This document shows positions 52,545 through 64,000 of a stretch of 64,000 bases of DNA, piece by piece. The translations under genes were made by a program, and so were the position numbers. The stretch comes from Halictus rubicundus (lineage: Eukaryota > Arthropoda > Insecta > Hymenoptera > Halictidae), in the NCBI RefSeq assembly GCF_050948215.1, contig NW_027489017.1, forward strand, positions 62,001 to 126,000, given 5' to 3'. The notes beneath the pieces were generated by a model that did no database searches, had not been told where the DNA came from, and saw nothing but the letters and a program-made list of their open reading frames with translations. Every line of letters starts with the position of its first letter. Position 1 is the stretch's first letter.

Positions 52545-55544
52545 ATTGGTGAAAGGTACGATATTTCAGTGTGAGACCTTATGCGCCCTTATCACATTTG
52601 CATTCAAAAGAACTACACCCACTTCGAACCAATTAGGGCTATTTTAAAATTTGTTTTGCTCGAATTAATAATTTTAAATTCAAGTGAAATGGCATTGTTC
52701 CAAATTTTTTAATTCAAACCATTTGAAGCAATCAATTCAGCTTTGAACTGATCTCACCTATTGAAATTAACATACTCTTTGAAGTAGTTGATACCGCTTC
52801 AAAATTCAGAGCATCCCAAGTAACAACTCGCAATCAGAGGCAGTTAGGCTTGTCCTTATATCTCTAATTAGGGTACTCGCCTACCAAAGACGGTGCTGTA
52901 AGTTCAACTGTTCGAAGTTCTCGGGAAGTTAGAAGTGTTGGAGCTGGGCAGTTGAGTCACGATATGGATTCATAAGGAGTCATCGGTTTGGTCGAGGCTG
53001 TTCTTTATCAGGACTCGACAAATCGGCTGTCGCATTGTACGGCTAGGTTCCCGATTCGCCGCCGAATATGTCAATTCACGATGACGGTTTCCGCAGAGAT
53101 ACATTGTGAATAATACATCCGACATTCCAGAAACGTATACAGGGAACGCACCACAATAAGGGACGTGTATTGCTGTATTGATTTGATTCCGGCCGCCAGC
53201 CGTGTTTGCACGACAGCATCTACACGTCATGGAATGAATACACGAGGACGAAAAACTCATGGAATTAATTACATATGGGATCACGGGTGAATAAATGTTG
53301 GGATTCGTTTGCAGTGTGGTTTATTAGGTAGCATAATGGTACACGGTATAAATACGCTCGGTTGCGACTCGTGTCCAGGAACCTCTGCTCGTGCAGAATG
53401 TTCGCGTTGGACTGTTTTGTCCGCTCGTCGACGACTGGTGTCACAATTGGTCAAGTATTTGTTATTTTCCGAAGAAGATTCACCGAAATAAGTTGTGCGG
53501 ATAATTTCCACAAATCTTGAGTGAAACGGCATTATACGATTGCAAATAATGAACATATGTACCCGATGATTCCGCGACCGAGATAGAAACTGATTGAAAA
53601 GAAAACCTTGAAATTTTAAAGTTGAGGTTACTTTATGGTTCGCGTGTTCTTTCAATAATTTGATACCAGTTACTGACTTCAATGTACGTTATTTGATCAG
53701 GAGAGACCTGTATCTCAACGTACCGTCTTTTTTTTTTTTTTATAAATAGAGTGGTCAAAAAAGTGCGTTACGCACACTCCAAAAGGGGGTAATGACGGAT
53801 GGTCGGGTCACGCTTACCCACTAAAAATCATTCCACTCGCAGGACGATCAATAGACCGCCCCTCTACAAAACCGAGCCGAGATGGTCAAGAGTCCAGGGT
53901 CCCACTGCTGTGACACAGGCATTACTCCACACCTGTTCTTGGCTCATTGTATCTCAACGTGCCTGAAGACCTTCCGCTTCTGCGTTTTTCACGATCCTTT
54001 ATTAAAACTCTGCAGGCCGTGTCCTTGACGGAAAAATTCGCTAATTTGACAGCATCTATAACAATCGCTGTCCAATCAGGTTTCTCTTTTCGGCCTGATT
54101 ACCTCGACCATTCCTTGCACTTGAGGCGCACTTTTGCGAGAATGTTAGGTGTGACCGTGGAGGTTTCGTGATAAGAGCGGGGTTTCCCTCGGACATCGGT
54201 CGGCGCAACCCTCCGGAAACTCGGGCGTTTATAATACTAGCATTTGCTATTGAGGCTCGGAACAAAAGATTCTAAAGTACGAGACATGTATTGTCCAAAC
54301 ATTCTAATTGCACGGATTGGAAACGGCTTTTTCAAGAATAGCTTCACTGTCACTCGCCTCATCAAACCGACCCGACCATTTGCACACCAACTGTTTTATT
54401 GTACGTGCCGATGGCCGCTACAAAGTTAACGCTGCGCGAGCAACAGGCAGCCAGGGACGGCTAGGATTTCCCGACACAAATTGCAGGATCTCGGCTTCAG
54501 TCGATGCACAAACGAATCAAAATTTCGGGACAGAAATGTATTGATCTCTCGTGAGATGACACTTATTTTGTGATGGAACTCTGTTCTGTTCCCAATTATT
54601 TTGTATACATTGAATAGCACTATACATATATGAATGATGTCCAGAGTGGCAGCTCAGAGTTATTTAGATGGTGGCTAATACAGTGATGGACGACATCAGG
54701 AGATGAACTACGCGACACGACTCATGCTGCACGTACCAGTGACAAATTCGTCGTACCACTCTTGCTATTACAACAGTTCTGTCAGCAAATAGTATTAGCC
54801 GCATTTCTGGAGCACTTAGTTCGCGGTCACATGAACTAAGTGCTTCGTTGAATTTTATTTTTAACCAGGATTACATGCCCCTGACAAGCAGAGCTAATCA
54901 CGGTCGAAGATTAATGTAAATGGAAGAAAAATCTTCTTTTCTCCGAAAAAGATGAATTGAATATAGCAAAAGCTAGCAAAAAGGTGTACTTTTTAGGCAA
55001 GGTGGATCTGAATTTTTACGAAACTCGATGTAAGAAATAAAAATCTAGATCGGATAACGTGCATCGTCCTGTACCAATTATTAATTATTTGCTATTCCTT
55101 TGCTATTACTAACTATTTGCATTCGTCGCAGCATTGTTAGAACATTTCATATCAAAGCTTGAATTCGAAGTTTCTGCTTACTTAATGACCTAACGTAAAC
55201 TCTACTAAATTTGCTGTGCTCAGAGCCTCCAAGGGACTGTTATTATTTTTAACAAATTGAGTCTCCCGTTACCTACAGAAATTTTCAATAATGAACATAG
55301 GAACAAGAACAATGGCGTATATGATTTACAAATTTTTCTTTGTATTGATTTTACTTTTTATTACTCGCATATGATACTTACAATCTGAAAACATTAAATT
55401 TAGTGCGTCAAGCATACTCGAACATGTCGTCTACCCTAGCAAATATTTATTCTGCATTAAGTGATATAGAGTTTCATGTAAATAGTTTTGTGGCATGTCC
55501 AGTACTGATTTTAGTGGAGTTAATCGTTATTTCAGAGCAACAGG
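52545..55544. other. Right-arm unrecognised sequence (inner part)
   Basis: Counterpart of 41836-44605. No protein recognised. A T run (about 53731-53748) is expanded relative to the left arm. Confidence 0.5.
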
Positions 55545-56300
55545 ATGCTAAATGTTAAATTTTGTTAAAATTGTCTTTGAGCATATCCGAATTTCCGCAC
55601 ATGTACTAGCGAGAAATTAACCATCGTTTTCGCGCCACTGTAGCGATTTCAAGCTATTGTTCTACGAAACAACGTAACAAACATTGCACGTGCCAGAAAT
55701 TCAGAGTATATGTTAGGAACAGTTTGGAAATCGTTGTACTGTGTTAAAAGTTACGTTACGAGGTAGTTTAACCGGTGAATACTAATTATGCAGAAGACAT
55801 AGACAGAGAATAGACATAAAGTACATTTTTATTTATATGTTATATTAGTATATTGATAATGTTGCGGATAAAATAAGTCTTATACTATTGAAGACTTTAT
55901 CAGCGAAGCTTTTTATGTTTTTGTGGTTAGTCCAGTCAATTTTTCAGTTGAATGAATCCAGCACGAAAAGAAACAAGAACACTGCAGGAACATATAATGA
56001 CATTAGACCGTCTCAAACCTTGACAGTAAAGTATGAAGGACATAGCCACGCGAAAGAGAATTTTCGACAGACACCCCTAAATATCAGCAACAAAGAAACC
56101 GGGTTGACCTTCACATCGCGCGAAGTTTACTATTTAGAAATTGATTATTAATTATTTTAAAGTAATTAATTATGTTTCCGTTGACTTGGCGTAGGCTCAG
56201 GAATACGAAACGTGTAACGTCTAGAATGACTTACAATTAGCACACCTTTGAACCGATGAGACTTTATGTACCGAACAAGCAGCCACCGATCGCCCCTTAG
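55545..56300 (+). other. Right-arm-specific AT-rich segment with an 87-codon frame
   Basis: It replaces the left arm's 41501-41835. A frame open from 55849 to TAA/TAG-free 56151 contains LFMFLWLVQSIFQLNESS, a signal-peptide-like hydrophobic stretch, then a hydrophilic region. Its first ATG is at 55918 and there is no homolog I know. Probably chance. Confidence 0.35.
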
Positions 56301-56329
56301 TAGATAATATCTGATAACTGTATCCACCC

Positions 56330-56760
56330 ACCCCCAAAATCCAACGCATCCGTACCGATAGGAAATAGTATTTAAGCCTGTAAAACTACAATAAAGTGTC
56401 AGAGTTCTTGTGTTAGTCGAAGAAATTAAACGCTTTGTTTAATTCTAACGCCTATCCGACCGAGTATCTACGGAACGCGATCGTGAGGCGCACCCACTTC
56501 ATTACAGTACGTTTTCCCCGTAGCAAGCATTCTCCTCGTGCGACATAGTAATGTCGCAGAAGAAGGCGTCGTAGAGAGAGAGAGAGCGGGACTCCCTCTG
56601 AACGAGATGGCAAGCTGCTGCGCTGTGGAACGTCACAACAGTGCTGGTCGGTCCCCACTGCTGGGTGGGCGCAGTTAAACCCCACCACCGCCATTGGGAC
56701 CGGGGGGTGCAATGTACTGTCCTATCTCAGGGGTGGTTGCCACCACGTTTAAAAATAAAA
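56330..56760 (+). mobile_element. LTR-like promoter/polyA module (right arm)
   Basis: Plus-strand partner of 41040-41500, with TATTTAAG at about 56371 and AATAAA at about 56391. Confidence 0.4.
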
Positions 56761-59700
56761 ATAAAGAAATACGAATCGTTCTGCTACTGTAGCCACACAA
56801 ACGAAGCGTATACTTCAAGTTATCCAACGCCTAAATAAATTCACTCTTGTAATTTTTATAAGGCAACATACATCAGTCACTTTTTATTCTTAATCCTACA
56901 ATTATTGAAATTATAATCTTGTTTTCAACTTCACCTCTTCATGTTTATCATAAATTTATAAAGCCCACCGTCTACTATTTATTCATCTACAATCCAGAAC
57001 GGTTCTCTTGTTAATTACCTTACATAAAGCACTGTTGCTCCATGGAACATATTGACATACCATGAACTAATAAGAAACTGATCTAATGAAATCGATCTTG
57101 AACAAATATAGAGTAAAACAGTGATACGGGAGGATCAATATTAATCAAACTGGATCTAGAGGCTATTCGGATCATGCTTGAAGCGAGATTCCGTGGGCCA
57201 ACAGGTTTTTCAAAGCGGCTCCCGGTTCGAGCATGAAACAATAAGAAAGACGAATGGTTGGCTGAAATCGAATGAATGTCCTTTGTTTTGTCAGTAGAAC
57301 GAGGAAACGTTGAACGAGTTGTAACGTGAGGCGTCGCGTCGCGTCGTGTCGACTTTCCCTCGACGGTACCGGAGCTTGTTGGGGTACTCTGGGTGGAATC
57401 ACGGGCTGAACGTTGGCGGAGATCGTTACTGAAACCACTTCAGTCTTTGTAAACTACAAGGGTATCTCCATAACAGACATATTGTCGGGTCTGCCGAGCG
57501 ACAGTTCTAGTAGAAGTGCTACATTTTCTATGTAATGTCCCGAACGTAGAGAAGGATAGCGATTTAAAGACAAAAAGGGACTGATGTTCGACGCTTCGAC
57601 ACTTTGCTTCTCCTTTGTTTACATTCGTCGACCTTTTCACGCCTGAGACTTGAATCGTTTATTACACGAGTAATTGTAATCGTAATTATATCGCGTTTGG
57701 TGTCATTTCGCTGGTTCGGTCGCCGAACGTGGTTACCGCTTGACTGATATCAAGGGGGATTCCCCAGTAGTGGGGACGAGAATGTTGACAGTCATGGTAC
57801 TGATCTTTGCGACAGTTATGGAGATAATAATCTGCATTGTAACAATGAAGTCGGGTCCGTAACTATTCAAAGGGTATAGCCGGATAAGATGGTAAAAAAT
57901 GCCCTTAGACCGAATTACAAGGCTAATGGGCCACTGATAGGGCGTCAAGAAATAGTGCGTTCGCATAAAGAATCCTGACAATTGCGAAGCAACGGGGAAA
58001 GACACGCCGAATAATTTCAATCAACCTGCGGGAACCACGTCACGGTAAATGCGAAATTCGTAATGCGTCGCATATAACTCAGAAATCGTGATCGAGACGG
58101 ATCGACACGCAATTTCAATCCCCTGCTAATATTTTTGCATTCCTGAAATTGGAATCTGTGCTAATGTGTACGACTCCATTTCAAGGAAACTGTTCGTACC
58201 ACAGAAAAATTGTCAAGACGTTCTGTTTTTTCAGTGAACAATTTAGCTACTCAACAAAGTTTTCCAAAATAAACCGACCACTATTTCTTAAACTTCTGAA
58301 ATTGTGATCTGTGGTCGAACGGAGGACATTACTCGAAGTAAATAGTGGAAACAATTCATTCTACACGAAAATTGTACAGATAAATATTGTTCAATGTTCA
58401 ATTTAACCCTTTGAGTGTTCTCAAATATCGATTTGTTTAAATAGTTCGTGCATTAATACTAAAACTAGATGCCGTGTAAAAACGACGGATTAAATGATTT
58501 TTAATCTACGATCGCTGACGAGACTGTGCAAACGCAATCACGGAATAATGGTACTAGAATAATGATGCAAAATAAAACACTTGAGTTGCACAAGAACGTG
58601 CTGGGAAAACATGGAATTTATTTATCCGAGGAAGTACCTCGGAACGATCAAGTAAGAAGAAATACGACCCAGATTTTCTCTGTCTAGAAATTTTCCAATG
58701 AGAAATGAAAATTTCGTGTTCATGACAAATATTTACCAAATGCAGTTGTTAAATATTCAAGACAGGCCCGAGTAAAGAAAAATAATAAAAAGTAACACTG
58801 AGATTTTTCTCTACGAAAAAAAATTAAAAAAAAATAATTGCAATTTTTTCAAAAAATTTGTGTTACTTCAGGACATTAATTCTTCTAATATCTTAAAAAC
58901 ATTAAGGTCGTTTAATCCAATTTTTAAAAATTAGTCTTTTTAGAAGTGTCCGAATATTACGGTGACAGATTGTATGTCTTTGGTCGTTACAGTTTTATAC
59001 ATTACACGACGCTGTAACACTGGTACAACACTATCATCGAATAGGGAGTGGAAACGGAATCACCAGGTAGCATTGCAACGCACGTATGCATCTTTTGCCC
59101 CAACAGATTTCATTGCGTTCACGAACTCCTCCGATCGAATCGTTTGCATCCCGGCTGAATGGAAAACGATACCGCTCGAGAATGTGGCTGAAAAAACGCA
59201 GTATGCACAAGGTTAACGCCGTATGCACAGTTTGTTACGAGGGAGCCTTAGGTATGTGTCGACCGTGGCCACATTCTTTGCAGGAAAAATCTGACCTAAA
59301 GGATACACAAAACGAAGAAATTGAATATATTGACGTGGAAGTGTTCTTTTAACTAAAATCTTCCTGGAAGCACCTTTTTGCACTCAAGCCAGTACTTCTC
59401 GTGATATTTTTACCGTTTTCCATATAGTGTACAAAATATACTATTCTAAAAATATTTTCAGTTGTTCAGGGTAATTGTTTAAGGACTCTTCTATTTCATA
59501 ATGCACCTCTAAGCATTCCTCGAGCCCGACTCGTTGATAAATCAAGTTGTGGCAGAACTTGTAGCGTTCGCCCTTTGTCCCCCACTCACACTCTGCGTCT
59601 TTTCTGCGTCGATTATTGAGGAACAGCAACAGGTGCGTCTAGGCAGCTCTGCTCTAAAGCCAGATCAAAATATTATTGCAATAAACGATTCATTTTATTT

Positions 59701-60234
59701 CAAATCGTTTGCATACTTCGAGAATAAAGCATTTTTTATTATTTCGATAAATCCACGTTCGCGAAAGCTCAGAGCATTTGATTTGAACAATAAAGCAATT
59801 CACTCATTGAACCTTCACTTCTCTTTCAAAATACTATTTTATTTAAACTGTGTAATAACGATCGTGTTACGAATGTTGAAAATAATATTGCTTTATTTGC
59901 TATCCATTTGTTTTATTTGATTTTCCGTCAATGAATTCACAGAGACGTTCGCTGAAATTGTCGCGCGTGTGAGGCAATCACGATTTCATTTGTGCAAAAA
60001 GAAAAATTAAATTAATTTTGCACACCTAGTCATTCGATATTATAATGCATCGTACGATTCAGAGAGAAATTCTTCACGCTTCTGTAACCGTGTGTTTCTC
60101 ACATTTCGTAAGAAGACGTCTTCCGTTTAACAAATTGTAACAGATTAAAAGATGTTGCTAAAACGAACGTCAATATCGAGCGCGTTAATTAAGTATTCTT
60201 TCCATCGCATTGTTGTCTCACCACCCAGATAGCA
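56761..60234. other. Right-arm unrecognised sequence (outer part)
   Basis: Counterpart of 37471-41040. Contains repeat R1 at 57480-57590 and the ATG-less open frame at 59441-59629. Confidence 0.5.
57480..57590. repeat. Dispersed repeat R1 (right arm)
   Basis: TTGTCGGGTCTGCCGAGCGA and onward; direct match to 3548-3630, inverted match to 40188-40300. Confidence 0.6.
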
Positions 60235-60497
60235 CACAGACGTCTTAAAGACGTCTTGAAAGTCCTACGAACGTCTCCCGAACGTCTCTAGAACGTCTCT
60301 AGAACGTCTTTGTTACAAAACTGTACGACTGTAAGACGTCTTTTAGACATCTTTTAGACGTCTTAGAGATGTTCATAAATGTTAATTAAAATAAAATAAA
60401 TGTTAATGAATAAAGCAATATTTTATTGTTATTGTTAATATTTATTACAACATTCAAAGTATACATTAAAATTAAAATTAAAATTAAAATTAAACAT
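60235..60497. repeat. ACGTCTT cluster and AT-rich tract (right arm)
   Basis: Inverted partner of 37160-37470 and direct relative of 28652-28880. Confidence 0.7.
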
Positions 60498-60872
60498 TGT
60501 TACGTCCCGCGGTCAATAGCGCGAATCACGAAGTCGCGGACAGGACGCCAATAATAATAGTTCAGCTTTTGAGTCCACACGGCGAGTATAACCGTGTCTG
60601 CCTCGGTACACGAGACTTTCGGACCCGCGTAATATTTGGCCGACACTCGGCGGACCAAACCCTTTCGGCTGACTCTCACCGGGCTAGTCTCCTTCGGACG
60701 ATGCTCGCTGGTCGTGATGCTCAGGATGGGTGTTGCGGACGCTGCTCGTCCCGTGGAAGAGGCTCCTGTGGGTGCTCGGCGGGCTGAGACTGGGCCCTCT
60801 CTCGGCTACGGTCGACAGGAGCCAGCGTGATCCGGGCGGGCGTCCTCCAGGGGATCTGCTCTCGTTGACCGG

Positions 60873-61031
60873 TCACGACGCGCACTTTCCCGGAAAATTA
60901 GTTACGCGGGCGATCGTCAGGGCCGCTTCCGCGCCCAGCAACCGCACGAACTGGTCCTGACCTGCCGCTGCTAGGCCGTACTCACGGGCGAGCTTCCGCA
61001 GCTGATATTTCCGGCCAGCGCGACGAGGCAT
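60873..61031 (-). pseudogene. Small basic protein ORF of family L, frameshifted copy
   Basis: ATG at 61031 (minus) reads MPRRAGRKYQLRKLAREYGL then AAAGQDQFVRLLGAEAALTI, ending at a stop after 52 codons because one base is missing near ACTAATTTTCC. The left-arm copy retains that base but has a stop earlier. Function unknown. Confidence 0.5.
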
Positions 61032-61501
61032 GTGATTTCTCAATAGAACAATGTACGCGAACTAAAACAACTACGAAATCAATGGAAAAATCTGGTTCTC
61101 GAAGGCGTACCGGGCCACTGGTGGGCTACGGGGGTACGAATAAGAACTCAGATTCAGTTCAATAAACAATCTGTTTTCTCGGAGGGTGTACCGAGCCACT
61201 GATAGGCTGCAGACGTACGGAAGAGAACACAGATTTAATACGGATATCGGAAATGACAATTGGCGAAATCACATACGACGTATGGTGGGGATTTGATTAA
61301 ATCGAGACGTGGTTAATATAATGATTATTTAATATAACGAAACTGTGTATATATACACCTTGCACTTATGGTTTAATTATAGTACGCGAAAGAAATAGCA
61401 ACGCTTGAAATAAGACGGGGAAGGGGAAGGCGGAAGAGCTCCAAGAGACGTCGTCTCGCGGTGGAGTTCTGGACGGAACGAACTAATTAATTAATTAGGG
61501 G

Positions 61502-62155
61502 TGTTGTATGTAGAAACTCCTACGTCGAAGCGATCGTGCACGCTCCGTGGTTTCGCTTTTTCTTGGAATGAAGAATACTCTTTCGGTGTCGTGGTGTTTA
61601 TTGACTGGTTGCTATACAGTTGTACAGAGATTTGTTTTTTGTTAATTCGCAATGTGTTCGTCTAGAAGGCTCTGGAGTAACTGACTTCCGCACGGACCTC
61701 CCCACTTCATGACCAGGTCTTGGTTCACCTGTTTATGACGTAGCGTCGATGACGTCGAGCCATCGGCTACGTTCATACACTCGAAGGAACGCATGTCTCC
61801 TCGGCTCATAGACTACGCTACGCTGTGACGACGCCTCAGAGTGAGCCGAATCTTGTTTAATCGTATTTTGTACGTATTTGATCGGGTTGTGTATTGATAG
61901 GCGTTACAGGCGGAACTCGTTCTTCACCTGACGCTGATTCGTATAAAGTGTGCACACTGTAGGTGGAACGTGATCTTCACCTTATTGTTTATATAGATGT
62001 TTGTATAAGCTAGGTGGAACGTGATCTTCACCATATGCTTGTTCGCATGAATATGTTGTAGGCGGGACGCGGTCTTCGCCTTGTTTGGCTTTTAGGCCCG
62101 TTCGAATCGTTTTAGAATTTGTTGTCGTCTCACTCTGAGGTGTCGCGACGCGACA
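61502..62155. mobile_element. Solo LTR, 654 bp, right arm only (TSD AGGGG)
   Basis: Ends TGTTGTATGTAG and GCGACGCGACA. AGGGG is duplicated at 61497-61501 and 62156-62160; the left arm is uninterrupted there. Four copies of a ~50-bp unit around AGGTGGAACGTGATCTTCAC begin at about 61907, 61961, 62012 and 62060, like the enhancer repeats of a U3 region. Confidence 0.85.
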
Positions 62156-63248
62156 AGGGGCCAAACTCGGTTCCTTCGGCGATGAGTGGGTCAGTGGAGC
62201 GAGGGTGAGTCTGGGCACGAATGAATGGTGGGGTAGGAGGCATTAACGCTCGGAGTGGGGATCGCTGGACGCGATGACGTACTACCGAGCGTCGTCGCGC
62301 GGCTTAGGGTGACGTGCTTAGCGGGAAGGTACGTGTGATGGGATTGGTAGGATAAGGTGGATTGATAACTTAACTATAGGATTGTTCTTATGTTCTATCG
62401 TGTTCGTGCTACAATGGTTGTGTAGTTAGCTGCTATGAGTATAGAATAATATAATACAAAATATGATGTCTTAAAACTACGCAAACGTCTAAAACTAAAC
62501 AGACTTCGGTTTCCGGTTGCGAGAGTGATTGAGGTGTATGAATTGAGTGGAGAGGGTTTTGTTGGGGAGAGTGAAGGGTGAACATTGTGAGAGGTGGGAG
62601 AGTGTTGGAGAAGGGAGTGAGAGGAGCAGGTGTAGATGGGGAAAAAAGGAGAAGGGCAAAAGGTGGAGTAAGGAGTGCGAGAAAGGTTGAAGTGAGTGAG
62701 GGATAGGAGACTTAAGTTGGTGGGATTTTCGTGTGACGAACGCGGGAGTAGAGAGAGAAGGAGAAGTAGGTGGCGCAACCTGGTGACGATAAAGTCAGGT
62801 GGGAAAGCGGGAAATTTGAAAGGTAGTAAAATGAGAGGAAGAGGAAGAAATGAGTAACAGCGGGAAAGCTAGGGAGAGGAGGAGGGAGGAGTGGGAGCAG
62901 TTTAGATATTATATGGAAGAAAAGTGGGAGTGATCAAGGGGCGGAGGGGCGGAGGGGGACGACGAGGGTGAAGGGGAAAGGGGAATTTTTAAAAGGAGTG
63001 TGAAGACGAAGAGGTCGCCGAAGGGGGAATGGAAAGAGTCGGAAGGGTTAAGTAAAGGTTGGTAGAATGTGATTAGGGAGTTGATGACGGAGTTGAGGGA
63101 AATAAAAGAGGGGATGAGGGAAGTGAAGGAGGAAATGGAGAGAGAGAGGGAGCAGAGAAGAAAGGAAAGAGAGAAGTGGGAAGTGGAAAGGAGGGAAAGG
63201 TTAGACTAGAGAATGGAAAGACTAGAACGAAAGGTGGGGAAGGCATAG

Positions 63249-63796
63249 ATGGAAGGGTGGGAAAAGGGGGGAGAAGGTGTAGAAGGTACGATGGGAAAAG
63301 AAGAATTAGAAGAGAATAGAAGGAGAATAAGGAGTCTGGAGGTCAAACAGGATAGGGAGGAGAGGGAAGAGAGGAGAAAAAATGTGATAATAAGAAGGAT
63401 GCAAACGGAGGGTAAGGACGTTAAAAATGTGGTGAAGAGGGTGTGGGAGGTGATGGGTCTGAAGGACGAGGGAATTAACGAGATAAAAAAGATTGCGGGC
63501 CAGGAAAGGACGGGAGGGCGTCGGTACTGGTGAAGATGGTGGACAGGGAACAGAAAAGGAAAGTGATGGGGGAGAGGAGCAAGTTAAGAGGGAGAAAGGA
63601 AAGGTTAGATGATGACTTAACGGAGGAAGAGAGGAGAGCAAGGTGGAAAATTAAAAGGGAAGCGGAGAAGGAGAGGATGAACGGAAGGAATGTGCAGGTG
63701 GGATATATGAAAATGTGGGTGAATGGAAAGATGAAACAATGGGACGAAATAGAGGAAAGTTGGTTAGCTGAGCAGGGGAACGGGCAAGCGAGTTAA
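63249..63796 (+). pseudogene. LINE ORF1, frameshifted (right copy)
   Basis: Same protein as 29504-30051, with the first frame 63249-63533 and the second 63530-63796. The shared one-base shift lies near GGAAAGGACGGGAGG. The coiled-coil start continues upstream to about 62880 with in-frame stops (for example the TAG just before ATG 63249), also shared with the left arm. Confidence 0.75.
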
Positions 63797-63854
63797 ACCA
63801 GCGGGAGGGGGGGGGGCGGAAGAAAAGAAAAGAAAGAAGAGGGGTAAGGAGATT

Positions 63855-63956
63855 AAGGTGGCTTTTTGGAATGTAGCGGGATTGATGATCAAGGATGAGG
63901 ATTTCTGGAAAGGGTTGGAGGAGTGGGATGTGATAATGCTGATGCAGACGTGGATA
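63855..63956 (+). pseudogene. LINE ORF2 start (right copy)
   Basis: KVAFWNVAGLMIKDEDFWKG and LEEWDVIMLMQTWI, differing from the left copy by R to M after AGL. It is truncated by the same internal deletion. Confidence 0.7.
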
Positions 63957-64000
63957 GTATTTTGGTATTTCTGGCGATTGTTATTTTATTTCTATATTGT

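Larger units (their letters stand above)
60498..62413 (-). mobile_element. LTR-like repeat family L, right arm copy, split by a solo LTR
   Basis: From TGTTACGTCCCGCGG to ...GTTCGTGCTACA. Removing 659 bases (LTR plus one TSD) leaves 1257 bp, against 1255 in the left arm. GGGCG at 60838-60842 is the uninterrupted version of the Transib-like insertion site seen at 17.6 kb. Confidence 0.6.
52545..64000. repeat. Right arm of giant inverted duplication (continues past window)
   Basis: Reverse complement of the left arm. Arm-specific differences: a 654-bp solo LTR (61502-62155), a different filler at 55545-56300, and about 170 extra bases near 52750-52920. It runs to the last base of the window, so its outer end is not seen. 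Confidence 0.92.
62414..64000 (+). mobile_element. Internally deleted LINE (right copy), cut by window end
   Basis: Purine-rich 5' region, broken ORF1 and the first codons of ORF2, then the same deletion junction (GTATTTTGGTATTTCTGG) as the left arm. The 3' end lies beyond the window. Confidence 0.75.

Noticed and set aside
1..64000. CRISPR arrays, bacterial operons, ribosome binding sites, tRNA or rRNA genes
   Set aside because: The window is eukaryotic. The tandem repeats present are microsatellite or satellite-like, not spacer-separated, and I could not find a cloverleaf-compatible tRNA by eye; a tRNA search program would settle this.

Overview
This is a 64 kb stretch of animal genome, almost certainly insect and probably hymenopteran. 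The organism is an inference from the mix of transposon families, the non-LTR element type and the low GC with GC-rich islands. There is no operon structure, no rRNA and no CRISPR array, and I recognised no tRNA gene. The only host-like coding sequence is one orphan exon of a phytanoyl-CoA dioxygenase (PHYH-like) gene at 1.25-1.40 kb. Nearly everything else is transposable elements, their fragments, and direct or inverted repeats nested in one another.

Region 1 (0-13 kb). Small hairpin elements and MITEs are followed by the PHYH exon and a 1.9 kb foldback element with arms of about 700 bp. Next comes a nearly intact Tc1-like transposon (6967-8630, one frameshift) with Tc3-style inner repeats. 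A complete 2.6 kb element (8862-11444) with an intact 603-codon transposase-like gene sits inside an older TTAA-flanked element. A nearly pure CACACG-type microsatellite covers 11937-12619.

Region 2 (13-29 kb). This is a graveyard of broken elements. It holds a Gypsy pol tail, a hAT transposase split by a solo LTR, and a Penelope-like terminal repeat with a hammerhead-like core. A Transib-like element carries a 122-bp tandem array and sits inside an LTR-like repeat. There is also a palindromic piggyBac derivative that keeps the transposase cysteine-rich tail, a LINE ORF2 tail and a Harbinger transposase fragment with a recognisable intron.

Region 3 (29.1-64 kb). The largest structure is a giant inverted duplication. 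The left arm is about 29.1-44.6 kb and the right arm about 52.5 kb to beyond the window end, with a spacer of about 8 kb. The arms share an internally deleted LINE, an LTR-like 1.25 kb repeat with a small broken ORF, and about 7 kb of unrecognised sequence. Insertions found in one arm only have intact target-site duplications and a clean empty site in the other arm: a 4.7 kb hAT element and a 291-bp solo LTR on the left, and a 654-bp solo LTR on the right. The spacer holds degenerate third copies of two arm segments, a dead Tc1 element, an LTR next to a tRNA-Lys-type primer binding site, and a separate 1 kb palindrome.

No cellular pathway is encoded here. What the genes share is transposition chemistry: DDE transposases of the Tc1, hAT, piggyBac, Harbinger and Sola-like types, plus reverse-transcribing elements. 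The order of nesting allows a relative history of insertions to be read.
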